Source of the DNA: Charina bottae
Lineage: Eukaryota > Chordata > Lepidosauria > Squamata > Charinaidae
DNA length: 64,000 nucleotides
Direction: 5' to 3'
NCBI GenBank assembly: GCA_023362775.1
Contig: JALMGJ010000020.1
Coordinates: forward strand, 4,216,001-4,280,000
Part shown: in pieces, positions 10,901-22,535 of the stretch
Layout of the letters: the number at the start of each line of letters is the position of its first letter
Position numbering within the stretch: position 1 is the stretch's first letter
Notes under the pieces: model-generated
The model's input: the letters and a program-made list of their open reading frames with translations, nothing else
Told to the model about the DNA's origin: nothing
Databases searched by the model: none
Translations under genes and position numbers: made by a program

Positions 10901-11865
10901 TGCTAACGTATGTTGACGATTTTTGCCTAGCAACTGGTTCTTTGCACCTTGTACAAGAGTTTGCAACACAATTAAGACAGTACTTTCAATTGAAAGACCT
11001 AGGTGAGCTGAAATACTATCTAGGTGTTGAAGTCACTAGAGCTCAGAGTGGTGAATTCTATCTGAGTCAGAAGAGAAAAATTGACCAATTGTTGAGTCAA
11101 CTTGAAATGTCAAATGCAAAACCAACCAAAACACCAATGACTCTTGATTTCCTAAAGGGTGATGCATGTGAGGAAATTTGTCCTCAGCTTGAATTATGTC
11201 ACTCAGCTGTAGGAAGTTTGCTACACTTAACACAATGGACACGCCCTGACTTAGCTTACTCAGTTGGAGTACTCAGTCGTAAGGTTGCCAAACCATCCAT
11301 GCGAGATTGGCAAGGGTTAAAGAGAGTCCTACGTTACCTTAAAGGCACAGCTGATTTTTGCCTTAAAATATCAACTACTAAAGCTGAAATGCCTGTGATT
11401 TATGCTGACAGCTCTTTTGCAGAAGAGGGAGACAGAAAGTCTGTAAGTGGCTTCCTTTGTTTGTTTGCCAATACTGCCATTGCTTGGCGAGCAAGAAAAC
11501 AAAACGCAATCGCTGTTTCCACGTGTGAAGCCGAATTTGCGGCCCTCAGTGAGGCAATCAATGAAATGTATTGGTTAAAACAATTGTTTGTAGATTTGTC
11601 TATAGATATAACCTCACCAATGACAGTGTATGAAGACTCCCAGGCCTGTCTTTCTCTTGCTGTTTCTGAAAATGTCAAAGGTCGTACCAAATACATCGAT
11701 GTGAAATACAAAAATGTAAGACATGCAATTCAAGAAAAATTTATCCAATTAGAATATTGTCCGTCTGAATTAAACATTGCAGACATCTTCACGAAAGCAC
11801 TTTCTCTTGCAAAGCATGCAACCATGGTAACCAGCTTGGGACTAGAGAAAATGTGTCTGAAATAA
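7904..11865 (+). pseudogene. copia element 1 gag-pol, one frameshift in integrase
   Basis: Translation from the ATG at 7904 gives Gag (RLNGTNYRTW near the N terminus), a zinc knuckle CFRCNTTQHFMKDC (CX2CX4HX4C, about residue 222), a protease with DSAC in place of the usual DSG (about 285), and the pre-integrase HHCC segment ending CTVCKQSK. The frame then breaks at the G9 run 9359-9367 inside integrase. The rest continues in another frame to the stop at 11865, with the integrase core (SDCGGEF, ENGIAERK), the RT box LLTYVDDF and RNase H (STCEAEFAALSEA). The related element 3 lacks two of these bases and reads through, so the break is a 2-bp gain here. Its place inside integrase argues against a programmed gag/pol shift. 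Confidence 0.9.
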
Positions 11866-11931
11866 AATCATTTGTATCTCTGTGTGCTTCAGTTTTCCCC
11901 CACAGCGTTTCGAAAATCCATGCGGAAGGGG

Positions 11932-12555
11932 TGTTAAAGTTATTTGGTAAAAGTATTCTATGCAGAATTAAACGCATGGCATTTTCTTCACTGAATCTGG
12001 CCTGAAAGTGGAAAGTTACAAGTCCCCCTGTTGCAAGCACGTATTCGTAAACAACAGGTGCCCTTGTAGTCTAAACAACCTCTTATCAGCGTTTTTCCCA
12101 GGGGAACCGAAAAAGTATCTTGAGGGAAAGCCAACGCGCCACACTGCCATCGTGTGACGGTTTATAGTAAGTACAATTGCTACCAAAATGCTAGGCTGAA
12201 AGAGAACCAATCAAAATTCTGAACCATGGTATATTTCAGCTATGAACCATGGGTATTCATTCTCACTTATGTTCTCACTTATGTTCTTCCTATGCTTTCT
12301 TTATGTAGACTGCTATCTACATGTACTTGTATCTGAACTGTAACTATGCCTGGTCTTTGCACAGACCATGATGTTTTTCTTTCCTCACTTCTGGTGATGG
12401 AACTCTGCTTATGCTTTGATTTTTTCCTTTTTGCAATAATGCACTATACATCCATTATTGCCTTATGCTATCAATAAAGATATTGTTAGCCTTACAACAC
12501 GTTGTTTGGATTACTTCAAGCCTGAAAAACCCCCAAAGGTCGCCATCACCTAATA
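11932..12555 (+). repeat. 3' LTR of copia element 1
   Basis: Nearly identical to 7164-7786 and one base longer in a T-run. Followed by the TSD TAAAA and then by the continuation of the palindrome arm. Confidence 0.93.
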
Positions 12556-12905
12556 TAAAAGTATATAACAAATTGCTCCATCATGTAATTTGTTGTAGAG
12601 AAATGTCTGGTTCCATCCCAAATAAAGGTAATCGTTGACAGATCAACAAAAGGAATTTCTTAATAAACCCATAATGGAAGATTAAACTAAAGATGCAATG
12701 TAAAAAGAAACCCTGAAACAGCAAAGTTCCAGGATATGATGGCATCTCAGCAATATACTACACAACTTTTCCAGAAATTTTGATTAAATCATTAATCATT
12801 AATATTCAGGTATTGAATGAGATTCAGCAGCATCAAGAACTTCCTTCATCTCTCATCTCTTGACCAGTATAGATGAAATACTGCCAGGTATACCTCAGCA
12901 AGAGA
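12556..12905 (+). pseudogene. Palindrome arm remainder and L1 ORF2 relic, right part
   Basis: Bases 12556-12642 are the reverse complement of 6955-7040. After that, broken plus-strand translation again resembles L1 ORF2, around the reverse-transcriptase entry (KVPGYDGISAIYYTTF, then LNEIQQ). It is the right-hand continuation of the relic at 6630. Confidence 0.55.
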
Positions 12906-13074
12906 ATGGCCTTGAAGTGTGGGAGTATTCCATATTGCTCTATTATATAAACTGCATCAGTCAAGACAACTGTATACAAAAAGGAACAGCTGCAATTAAT
13001 GTGGTAATAGTAAAATACAATACTAGCTCTTCGAAATATCAAACAGATTGGGGATACTCTTTGTATTTACTTAC

Positions 13075-13182
13075 CTTTTAATGTCATTAATGAGCCTGTT
13101 CTTTTCCTGGACTACTCTTTTATGATGCATTCGATGGAAGTCACGCTCTCTCTGCATTTTTAGCAGTGCATCTTTAGCTTTG
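13075..13182 (-). CDS. SPAG16: SPAG16 internal exon
   Basis: A 108-nt minus-strand exon between a CATGCAG acceptor (AG at 13183-13184) and an AAAAG|GTAAGT donor (GT at 13073-13074). It enters with one base completing the Asn codon begun in the exon at 15888-16025 and leaves two bases of an Arg codon finished at 1681. The translation contains QRERDFHRMHHKRVVQEKN, the most recognisable SPAG16 signature in the window, in a highly charged coiled-coil-like helix. It lies in the N-terminal half of the protein, which is thought to mediate central-pair assembly before the WD40 propeller. Confidence 0.92.
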
Positions 13183-13799
13183 CTGCATGGAAGCAAAAAA
13201 AAAAATGAAATTATGATTTCCCAATAAATTCCTACTCTTCATGCAAGTAAGGCATCTATCATGAAGACTAGTCATCCTGTTTCAGAAATGTAGAGAGATT
13301 CTTAAAATCTCCAATAAAAGAAGCAAGTTCGGCACTTAATCTAACTCTATTGCCTGTCCTGGTTTTATTTGACCCTGTTATTTGCATCCCTCCTTTGTTT
13401 TTGTCAATAGTATAATGGTGGGAACAGCTAGTTGTATGGCATATCCTCAGCTAATTTTGCATGAATTTTGCTGCTAGCCTTTGCATTTTCCTTCTTTTCT
13501 CACTGTCAACAAAATTTGTGGAGAGACTGAACTGTCCATTAAATGATCTTGATTGCCCTTGCTCTTGCCTTTTTTCCTACCTCATGTGAACTCTGTGTGT
13601 TTTACAACAGCAGCACGTAAACAAAGAAACCAAAGGACAACAAATGTCTGCTGTTTCCATCTTCCTTAGCTCACAATTTGAAAGCCACATCACAATCTTC
13701 CTGCCAGCTCAGTATTTTATATTATATAAAGCATATTATATAAATGCTTTTTATTTCAAGGACAATTATAGTAAGAAATATCTGATCACATATGCCAAT

Positions 13800-14660
13800 A
13801 TGATGCATCTGGATTAAAAAAAACAGACTAAAGACACAACAAGAATTGCTCAATGAAAATAGGAATCTATCATGGTTAATGTATTTGCAAATAACTGGAA
13901 ATGATAAAATGGATGCAAAGCTTCAAAGAAGTAATAACAGGAACAATAGCAAAAATTATGGAAACAATCAATAAATTTTACACCAAACCACAATCTGAAC
14001 GAAAATTGCTACAAAATGTTCTATAGATGGTACATATCAACAATATCTGTCAACAATTGCCAGATGGACAAATCATACAACAATAAATGTTGGAAATGCC
14101 ATAATAAAGAAAAGACATCTTATCATTTATGGTGATCATGCAAAAAGTTGCAAAATACTGGAAAAAATACACCAAAGCATCTAGAAAATTCTGAAAATAG
14201 AATTTGAATTAAAACAACAAATATTTTTATAAGCTGTAACCCCAGACAGTACTAATGAAAAACATCACAATTTACTAAGATAGATGCTGACAGCAGAAAG
14301 AATCAATCTAGCACAACATTGGAAAAGAGAAACCTTCCTGACAATACAAGATTGGGAGACCAAAATTGAAGAATATGCAGTAATGTAAAAATTGACTATA
14401 TATTCATTACAAAGTCTAACCAAATTCATGCAGAAATTGCTCCCTTATATAGAACATATTATGATGCAAGGCAAGCTAAGACATTTAGAATATGGTTTTT
14501 GAAGAAAAAGAGAAACTGTTTTAAAAAATAATTAAAACGACTTAAATAGAAATGAGCAATAATTGTAGGTGTTTAAAGCATAATATAAAATAGGTAAGTA
14601 GCAGTTGGCGGTAAGGAAAAAAAGAAGAAAAAAATAAAAGAGGCAGGGTCTATTTGAATG
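13800..14660 (+). pseudogene. L1 ORF2 C-terminal relic
   Basis: Broken plus-strand frames read like the L1 ORF2 C terminus: NKCWKCHNKEKTSYHLW near 14085 (the cysteine-containing C-terminal motif, also intact in the minus-strand L1 piece near 28700), followed by CKKLQ. Several stops and shifts. A poly-A/AAAT-rich end lies near 14610-14640. It is separate from the relic at 6630-12905, because a SPAG16 exon lies between them. Confidence 0.6.
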
Positions 14661-15239
14661 CTTTTTTCTTATAATGTCTTTTTATTTTTTATTGTAATCA
14701 CTACGTATATCAAATCTCATCCTTTGATTTTTCACTTGAATCTTCATCTTAGTGCAAAGCTTACAGTATGCAACAGTAACATAAATTAACAACAACAAAA
14801 ACAAAAGGTCAATAACATACAGTAGATGATTGAGGGATTACAATTTTATGTATGTATTTTTATGTATGTATATGTATCCCTTTCCTTTTTCTTTTTGTTT
14901 TTTCTGCTATTTTTCTACTTAATTAATAAAAATAAAAAATAAAGGAGAGAAAACCATCTGGTTTCATGATTCTGTGACAGGTGAGAGTGCCAAGGCTGCA
15001 TCTGGAACCTCATCTGGATAGGCTGACTTGGAGGAATGGATTGGAATGTTTAGGAATATTAGCTGATCAACAGAAACCAAATTAGGGTGGATGAAAGATC
15101 CCAGTTTAGAAACAAAAGTCATGTGTGCTGATGTTATAAGCCTGTCCCAGATTATAACCCTGCATAGGTTATAAAAACTGTTCAGATTGGGACCCAGCAA
15201 GAACCTCTCCCAGTGGTTTCTAGTCAACCAATAAGATCT

Positions 15240-15720
15240 AGTAGGGAAGATACTCTTTGAGGCTCATCCTTGAGGGACTGTCACTGTCAAGAACCAGGAG
15301 GGCCTGCCTTTGCGGTAGTAGCCTCTCAGCCTTGGAACAGTGCTCCATCTGAGGTCAGTCAGGTCAGCAGCAGCCCTTCTGGCATTCAGGAAAGCTGCTA
15401 AGAGACTTGGATGTTCCAGAAGGCCTTGGGGAATTCACTGTATGGCAGGTCCTCTCCCTGCAATAGGCAATTACTGTTTTGAGGGTTTGGGGTGTCTTTG
15501 TTGTTTCCTCTAATTCTCTCTAGTTTAATGGCTGCTGTGGGTCTTCCGGGCTGTGTGGCTGTGTGTGAACACGGCCACACAGCCCGGAAGACCCACAACA
15601 GCCATCGAACTCCGGCCATGAAAGCCTTTGACAATACTCTCTAGTTTACTTTTGTATTATTATAAGCCATTCATAGCCTTTTTTTCATTGAGCAGCATAT
15701 AAATTGCAGAAATAAATACA
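15240..15720 (+). pseudogene. L2/CR1-clade LINE 3' end relic
   Basis: Degenerate translation near 15310-15440 resembles the ORF2 C terminus of L2/CR1-type LINEs (a valine-rich stretch with LWNSLP-like sequence, then AFRKLLRTW-like sequence). The 3' end CATATAAATTGCAGAAATAAATA is typical of the group. The 109-bp Penelope palindrome at 15528-15636 is inserted in it. Confidence 0.5.
15528..15636. mobile_element. 109-bp Penelope-derived palindromic mini-insertion
   Basis: A foldback of two terminal fragments of the same Penelope family found at 43186-47367. The right side reads CACGGCCACACAGCCCGG through CAACAGCCATCGAACTCC to TTTGACAATA, the full 3' terminus. The left side is its reverse complement but starts at ATGGCTGCTGTGGG and lacks the outer ~30 bp. 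The perfect 12-bp TSD CTCTCTAGTTTA lies at 15516-15527 and 15637-15648. The structure is too short to code and was mobilised in trans or is an extreme truncation product. Confidence 0.85.
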
Positions 15721-15887
15721 CTTGGGTCTTGATGAATTAACAGGTACTTGACCCATCCTTTACTGGACCTGCAAACATCAAAACTGCCATTCAAAACTGC
15801 TCACCTTCTAAAATCTGGTGTCAAGAATCTTTCTCTTGATCCAAATCTATATAAAAATGTAACACAGTAACAACAGTGAAAACATAC

Positions 15888-16025
15888 TTGGCTGCAAATT
15901 TATAGCTCTCCATTTCTTTCTTCAAACCTCTGTTTTCCCTCTCCAACTGTTGATTGCAGGTATAGGCATCTGGAACAAATCCAACATCTTTAGGTTCGAG
16001 CATACCTCTCTGCATCAATTCATAC
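15888..16025 (-). CDS. SPAG16: SPAG16 internal exon
   Basis: A 138-nt minus-strand exon with a TTTCAG acceptor (AG at 16026-16027) and a CCAA|GTATG donor (GT at 15886-15887). Its first base completes the Trp codon split from exon 42286-42413, and it ends with two bases of an Asn codon. The translation includes EPKDVGFVPDAYTCNQQLE followed by a charged helix RENRGLKKEMESYKFAA. This matches the SPAG16 segment that follows the LisH-like region, both in order and in character. Confidence 0.9.
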
Positions 16026-16794
16026 CTGAAATTAAGCAAATGAACTTTAGTCTTTTTTTCCCCACTCCTCTTCTTGGTTATAAGGATTACAAATGCCATG
16101 AGCAGGAAGCTTTATCCATAGCACAGCACCAACTCTTCTTCTTGACTGTGGGTTACTTTAAATAGGAGCCACTACAGTACTACATTCCTCATGACTAAAT
16201 GGAATTACCCCCTAAAATAGGAACCCCATGGGTTAACGTAACTTGCTTCATACAGTGAATACTGGGGAACTACTATTATCTCTATTTTTGAGAGGTCAAG
16301 GGGAGGGAAAGAACACAGGCAGGATGTATCAATCAAACATCTTCAGAATGCAGTACTGTAGCCGTTTCTAAAAGAAAAGAAAAACAGACCTAATTTTATT
16401 GGAAATAAAGATCAAGCAATACATATTTTTGGAATATATATTTATTGATCCACATCTTCCTGTGGACACAGACAATTGCCAAGGTAGTAATTTTACTGAA
16501 CTCTAGAAAGATGATACAGTTTTAATAAAGCAGATAGGGCAGAAGATATTTTTGATATGCTGATGGATCACTAACTAATTGGGAATATCAGGAATGTGCA
16601 TTACAGTTTTGGAAAATCCTGTAAAATGTATTAGACTAAGTAATTTTTGATCTTATTCAGCAAAGTAGTTCTTAGTATTCTTAAGAAGGAACATAAGCTT
16701 AACATTAATTTGGGACTAGGCTTTGCAAAAGCAGCAAAACTGAAATGAATTAAATAGTAAATTATAATATAAAGAATATGGGGAAGGATGCAAA
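16026..16794. other. SPAG16 intron, nothing recognised
   Basis: AT-rich intronic sequence. No ORF, repeat terminus or structured element is supported. Confidence 0.5.
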
Positions 16795-17095
16795 TCTCCT
16801 TTTTTAATATTTATTTATTTATATTTCTAACTTATATCACCGCCCATCTCCCCCCATTTCCAGAGGGGACTCTGGGCGGTTTACACAAAGCCAGCAATTA
16901 AAACATATAAAAACTTATAAAATACAATACATAATATATCTCTATATAAATTAATTAAATATATAAGACCCAAGAGGCTCTGATGTTAAGTTTAAAAGAA
17001 CTCTACGGAGCAAGCCAACCCCAAGAGGAGCTATTACTCCCCCCATCCCAAGCGAGGTGGCAGAGCCAGGTCTTCAGTTGTTTCCGGAAGGTCAT
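16795..17095 (-). pseudogene. L2/CR1-clade LINE 3' end
   Basis: On the minus strand the sequence runs through a degenerate C-terminal segment into TAAACCGCCCAGAGTCCCC and GGGCGGTGATATAAG, followed by an AAATAAATA tail. This is the typical 3' hairpin and tail of L2/CR1-type LINEs in reptiles. Only the last ~300 bp remain. Confidence 0.6.
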
Positions 17096-17499
17096 AAGTG
17101 TGGAAATATGCACATAATATGTGCAAAGGCTGCTTAATCAGATTTTGAAACAGCTCATCAAATACAAATTTTGGAATCTTAGTAATTAAAACATTCTTAG
17201 TAGTGATGAAGAGGTCTGGAACTATCATGAATCTACAATTCACATCTAAAAGCTGATTTTAGAAACATGGAGGATATCCCAATGAACTAGCCTAGGAGGA
17301 AGTATGTTGATTAGCAGTACTTCAGGAGCTGATTGCCTATTCCCATTTACTTAACTATGTGTGAAAAATGTAATCAAAAAAATAAAGTCATGATGCAAAC
17401 TACTGCAATTTAAGCACTCTTTATAATCTATTTTTAATGGGACTAGAATTTTATGCTGAGTTGAAATTTGTCCTTGAACATGAGAGTATAGCTTGCTAT

Positions 17500-17542
<43 letters not shown>

Positions 17543-19458
17543 TTTTTTCATGAATCAAAAACTTAAATGACATGAAATCAACACTAAGTACTGCAAAACC
17601 ACTATAGTGCATAACACCTTCATAATATCACAGCTCAACAAATAATTATTTATGAGACAATGAAAATTCACAAGAATGTGGATAACACATACAAGCCATT
17701 TGGGGCAAAGTTTATTTGCCCCTGATCTAAGCTTTTATAAAGGACTACAGGTAGACTACAAATTCAGAAATAATAATGTGCAAATAGACACATTTATTGC
17801 AGTAAAAGAAAGCATGCCTTTCGAGCAAAAATTAATGCATCTTTTAAACACAGGTAACACTATTTCAATTTTACTCAATTTCTAAGTAGACACTATACAT
17901 TCTAAGTAGACACTTCACTTTTTGACCTACCAAGAAGCCCAATGCATGGGCAATATTTCTAAGTCACTTTTTTACTAATTTATAACTCCTCAAAATGTGT
18001 AACTCCTCAAAAATCATCTCAGAAATATATAAGAATAATCTGTTAAAACAAACAGTAAAGGGAAAAAAAGTAAAACATTTGGAAATTAAAAGAAAATCAT
18101 GTTATGATCAAAACTATGTAAGTTTGGGACATGTCTTTTTCCTAAAGGAAAGCTAGTCTGCAGCAAAGTTCTTCTGGTCCAAGCATTGCAAAATTTTATC
18201 TCGGCAAAGGTATGGTGCAGTTGCTGACTAAGTTGCAAATAAAGGACCCCCCGATTCAAAGCCTGTCTCTGTTATGGACTCGCTAGGCATACTGCAATCA
18301 GGAAAAACTGAACATTGATTATTAAAAAAAAAGGTGATGATATTTATTAAGCACTGCCACAACCATGTATGTAACAGGGAAATTAATGATAACCAAATAG
18401 AGCCGTCAAGATGAGATGATTCCCTCAAAAATGCACTAATACAGAAGAATTGAAGGCTTCACTTATCAACATTGTGATCTTGGTGACTAAGAATATTCAA
18501 TGAGGTTGATTGTATGATGGCAATCAAAGCTATCAGGAAAAAAAAACTGGAGCTGATCCTTCAAAAGTAGTTTGTTTTTTTACAACTGAATAGCATTAAC
18601 AAAGATTTCTTCCCTTTTCCCATTCTTCCCTATCTGAGAACACTACAGATCTTTCCGTTTTTCTGGTGGTACTCAGTACAGTACTGTGTTTGGCTGTGTA
18701 AAACTGCACAGAAAAAAGCAGAGGGTAGTTTTAAACTTCACTTTTACTTCTCTTCTGGAATGGTTTCTCACGGGATCTCTATTCACTGTGTTTCCGGGGG
18801 AGACTTTTGCCATCAATACAAGTCATAACAGTTAGCTATCCTCCCCCCCCCCTTTTTTTTTTTTTTAAGAATTTAAAAATGTCTAGCTCCAAACTCCTGT
18901 ATCTATTCTCTGTAGTTTGGCAAGTTTTTGCCTTGACTGTTTTTAATTGCTGACTGTTTTTTTCTTCTTTTTATTCAAGGAGCAAGCAAAAGTTAAGGAA
19001 AACTGCAGACATCACTATAACAATAGATGTCAATCTTTTTTTAGATGTCAATCTTTTTTTAACCACCCAAGATAATAAGGACACAATTTTGCATTAAAAG
19101 CTCCTATTTTTCTGAAATATGGCATGGCTTATCACAAAGAATCATGCCTGCAAACATTTAATTCAGTCAAAGAACAAAATCAAAGGTATTCTAAAATGAA
19201 ATCATAACTCTCCAAATTTCTTGTACCTGTTTCAGTGAAACTAGGTAGGTTTTACATTTGAATCACATGGATTCAATGTGCTAAAACTTCCCTCCATTCT
19301 GTTCAAAAACTTTAAAAAAACCAAAACCCAATACAACCATTCCTTAAAACTTGATCCTCCAAAGCACTGTATCAGACTTGCTACCAAAGGCAACATCAAA
19401 AAATGGTAAAGGCAGTGGCACATTATACCGTAGGCAAATTAGGCATTTGCCTAAAAAG
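17096..19458. other. SPAG16 intron, nothing recognised except simple repeats
   Basis: Apart from the (TATT)n tract at 17497-17546 and a short C/T homopolymer run near 18842-18867, I see no coding or mobile feature. This is one of the longest element-free stretches in the window. Confidence 0.5.
17497..17546. repeat. (TATT)n microsatellite
   Basis: About 12 tandem TATT units. Confidence 0.95.
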
Positions 19459-19786
19459 GTAAAGGTTCCCCCCGCACATTTGTGCAGTCGTGTCCGACTC
19501 TAGGGGCCAGTGCTCATCTCCGTTTGTTAGCCGAAGAGCCAGCGTTGTCCGAAGACACTTCCGCAGTCATGTGGCCGGCATGACGCACGCGGAACGCTGT
19601 TACCTACCCACTGAAGTGGTACCTATTCATCTACTTGCATTTGCATTCTTTCGAATTGGTAGGTTGGCAAGAGCTGAAGCTAGTGCGGGAGCTCAATCCG
19701 CACGCAGGTCTAAGCATTAGAACCTCCGAACTTGCGATCTTCCGATCAACATGCCTGGCGTCTTACCCGCTGAGCCACCACGCCCC
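19459..19786 (-). mobile_element. Sauria-type tRNA-derived SINE, near full length
   Basis: Minus-strand tRNA-like head at the right end (GGGGCGTGGTGGCTCAGCGG), a tRNA-unrelated body, the Bov-B-like tail GAGTCGGACACGACTGC and a CCTTTACC end. Flanks TTAGGCATTTGCC and TTACGCATGGCCC match at 10 of 13 positions and may be a decayed TSD, which would make this an older copy. Confidence 0.85.
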
Positions 19787-20689
19787 TTACGCATGGCCCC
19801 GCAAAAAGAGGGGGAGACCCTTTCCTGCCCCACATCTGGTAGCAAACCCTCAAAGCTATTCCTGGAGATGGGGGGTGGGGTGGGGAATGAGGCACCCTCT
19901 GCACGCACTCAGAAATAATTACAGTATTTTCTTTGCAATATTTAAAACATTATACTGAAAGAAAAAAAACCCCTGATTTTAAATATCTAAATAGATAATC
20001 AAAAAGCTATGTTCAAACCACGCTCATAAGCATATTCATCTCCCTGCCTAATTTAATTAAATATTAATTCTTCAACAGGTTTTCATATGTGAAAGGGCCA
20101 TTTAATCTGGGTTCTTATACATGTAAATGAATCAATTTTCACAGCATTAATTATTTTTGCATCCCATTAGTGTTTCATCACAGCATGGATCAGCTTGCTG
20201 TATATTACCAAATGAAAGATACTTGTACAGAAAGAAAATTAATAACTGTAATTTGATGTACATTAATGATTAACACTTTAAAGGCATTTATAAAATATGC
20301 ACACCTATGTACTTGCATACTTTTTCAGGGTAAGGACAAAAAAAGAGTAAATAAAAGCATTTATTAAATATATTTATTAAATATACTCTTTCAAGGTAAG
20401 CACAGAAAAGAAAGACAAACAGATAAAATAAATAAATATCACATCATAAAGATTTTGCATTTTGTAGATACCATAACTTTTCTTTCTCTGGGCAAGTCTT
20501 AATGGACATATATTATTTTTGAAAAACTTAATGCTGTTTAGAAAGTAAGCATTGTACTTCTTTCATACAGGCCACTCACTTTTGTATTAGATCCACATTC
20601 ATTCAGCAGCCATTCATTCTTGACCCTCTCTCTTGTTTTACCACACATCCTTCTTAATTGCCTGTGATAACCCCCCGTGTCAGAATTCC
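19787..20689. other. SPAG16 intron, nothing recognised
   Basis: AT-rich intron with a short G-rich patch near 19868-19890. No feature is supported. Confidence 0.45.
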
Positions 20690-20978
20690 CAACAAAGAAA
20701 TCCCTCAGGCAGTTACTCTAAAGGATCCATTTATTCAGGATTAGTACACTTCAAGGCAGCAGAAGCCTCGAATAACGGTTTTCACACTGAAAAGAGTCTT
20801 ATCAAAGCAATGGCAAAGACACCCATAAAAGCCCAGCCATAACAAACCAATTCCCACTCCAAGAATTCCCCCTCCCTACGGAATGTCCCTCAGGGAGCAG
20901 GCGGTTATCAGTTCTCTCCAAGCAATGCAGAAGGCGAAGTCTCTGAAGCCAAGTAGAAGAGACCAGCAACCTACATGT
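20680..20978 (-). repeat. Possible solo LTR
   Basis: The block begins TGTCAGAATTCCC and ends CAACCTACA, giving TG...CA termini, and is GC-richer than its flanks. I could not find a matching 5-bp TSD, and no internal element is present. It could equally be an unrelated interspersed repeat. Confidence 0.3.
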
Positions 20979-20979
20979 G

Positions 20980-21232
20980 TTGTTTTGTTGTTCAGTCGTT
21001 TAGTCGTGTCCGACTCTTCGTGACCTCATGGACCATAGCACGCCAGGCCCTTCTGTCCTCCACTGTCTCCCGGAGTTTACTCAAATTCATGTTCATTACA
21101 TCGGTGATGCTATCTTACCATCTCATCCTCTGCCGTCCCCTTCTCCTTTTGCCTTCAGTCTTTCCCAGCATCAGGATCCTTTCCATTGAGTCCTCTTCGC
21201 ATTAGGTGGCCAAAGTATTTGAGCTTCAGCGT
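20980..21232 (-). pseudogene. Bov-B LINE 3' fragment, divergent subfamily
   Basis: Its reverse complement aligns with the last ~250 bp of the Bov-B at 2743-5963, including GAGTCGGACACGACT, CATGAGGTCACGAAG and the C-terminal coding words for KLKYFGH/KRRRGRP-like sequence. It is clearly a different subfamily, 5'-truncated. Confidence 0.8.
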
Positions 21233-21869
21233 GTATAAAAGGCAAAAGCATGGCAGACGAATATGTGAGGCTGACATTGCCCCTTTCCCACTAATTTCAA
21301 CTGCTGACATACTCAACTCTCATGTCCACATAGGAATGGGCAGTCAGTGAGTTTTCAAACAAGAACACAGTATTATCCACATATTAAAGTACACATATAT
21401 TCTAAACCCCATGTAACATACCTCTAATGTTACTCTAAGTATTTGTTACACATTTAGCCATAACTTCATTAAACAACCAAGGGAACATCATACCTCCTTG
21501 ACTTACTCCCTGTTCAGTATTGAACGATTCACTAGCATGCAATTTATTCTCATGTATGCTTTACTTCCATCATATACTGCTCTTATCACATTAAGCCACA
21601 TTTACACAGAACATTCCATAATCCAACCCTATTTATAACACACTTTCTTCAAACAATAAACTACTTCATATTCATATATTGCTCAATGACTTGCTGAAGA
21701 GCAAACATAGGTTCTCCATACCCTGTGCCCAGTATAAAACCATTTAGCATTTGCTAAATTTTCCTCATTGTCATAACTGATACCCTTTCAGTCAATTTTT
21801 TTTCAAACACTTTCCAAAGCACACTTAAGAAACTAATCCCCTTGTGATTGTTCATTCACTGTTGCTCCC
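21233..21869. other. SPAG16 intron, unassigned
   Basis: No gene or repeat family recognised. Many short T/A-rich words. Copia element 2 is inserted at its right end. Confidence 0.45.
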
Positions 21870-22308
21870 TGTTGGGGCTTGTATATGCCCAGGAATTTAC
21901 AGATAGATAAATTATACCGGAGAGGCTTGATATCTAGGTGAGAGGGGAATTATTCTGCAAGTCACCCAATTAGCAGCCATTGTTGTAGGGATAATGTGGC
22001 AGCAATGACTCATACTACAGGTGCTATCGTTTAGTTGGGTGTGTCAGATGATGAGAGTGACCTATAATGTGATTGGTCAGTTTATGTATATAGGCAGAGA
22101 AGATCTGGTGTTCTTTCTTCTCGTTGCTGTTAAACTCGTTGCTGTATCATTTGTTACTGCTGTTGGATGTATTTGGACTACGTATGTATATAAAGTAAAT
22201 AGGCTATTTTATCTAATCTCTGCTTGAGTGTCTATTTACTGCATAGAACGTGGATCACTGGAGTCTTGGAAATAGGCAGCAGGCCGCCCCACGGTGCGCA
22301 CTCTGACA
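21870..22308 (+). repeat. 5' LTR of copia element 2
   Basis: 439 bp, TGTTGGGGCTTG...CTCTGACA. Short frames that start in the LTR are not genes; they recur in the 3' LTR. Confidence 0.93.
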
Positions 22309-22324
22309 GGTTTCGGGCCCAGCA
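22309..22324 (+). promoter_or_regulatory. Primer-binding site, internal initiator tRNA-Met
   Basis: GGTTTCGGGCCCAGCA directly abuts the LTR. It complements the anticodon arm of initiator tRNA-Met (TGCTGGGCCCATAACC) with two mismatches. It is the same priming mode as element 1, although the families differ. Confidence 0.78.
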
Positions 22325-22535
22325 GTGGAACGTGTGCAGCTTGGCTGCTGGCACGGCTGTGAGGACTTTGGAAGCCTATCCAGGAGTCGTTTGGATATCT
22401 GGGGCAAGTTTGGAGCTTTTGCAGGTTCTGTGCCTGGCCGTGTATTTTTCCTAGGCCTGTTTGCAGCTGAAGGACGTTCTAATAAAGTCTGTGCTATTTA
22501 TTCATCGGTGTCTGCCCAGGAGGGGCTGAGGAGCG

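Larger units (their letters stand above)
7164..12555 (+). mobile_element. Ty1/copia LTR retrotransposon, element 1 (young)
   Basis: A complete element of 5392 bp: 5' LTR (7164-7786), primer-binding site, gag-pol, polypurine tract GGAAGGGG (11924-11931) and 3' LTR (11932-12555). It is flanked by the 5-bp TSD TAAAA at 7159-7163 and 12556-12560. By eye the two LTRs differ at only a few positions (for example an A/G difference near 7292 and one T in a T-run), so insertion was recent. It sits antisense in a SPAG16 intron, within the palindromic L1 relic. Domain order Gag-PR-INT-RT-RH, with integrase before reverse transcriptase, places it in Ty1/copia rather than Ty3/gypsy. Confidence 0.95.

Noticed and set aside
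12860..13081. 73-codon plus-strand frame near a SPAG16 exon
   Set aside because: It overlaps the L1 relic and the antisense of an exon boundary. No family similarity.
22021..22227. Frame repeated in both LTRs of copia element 2
   Set aside because: LTR-internal, altered by the 21-bp length difference in the second LTR. No coding evidence.
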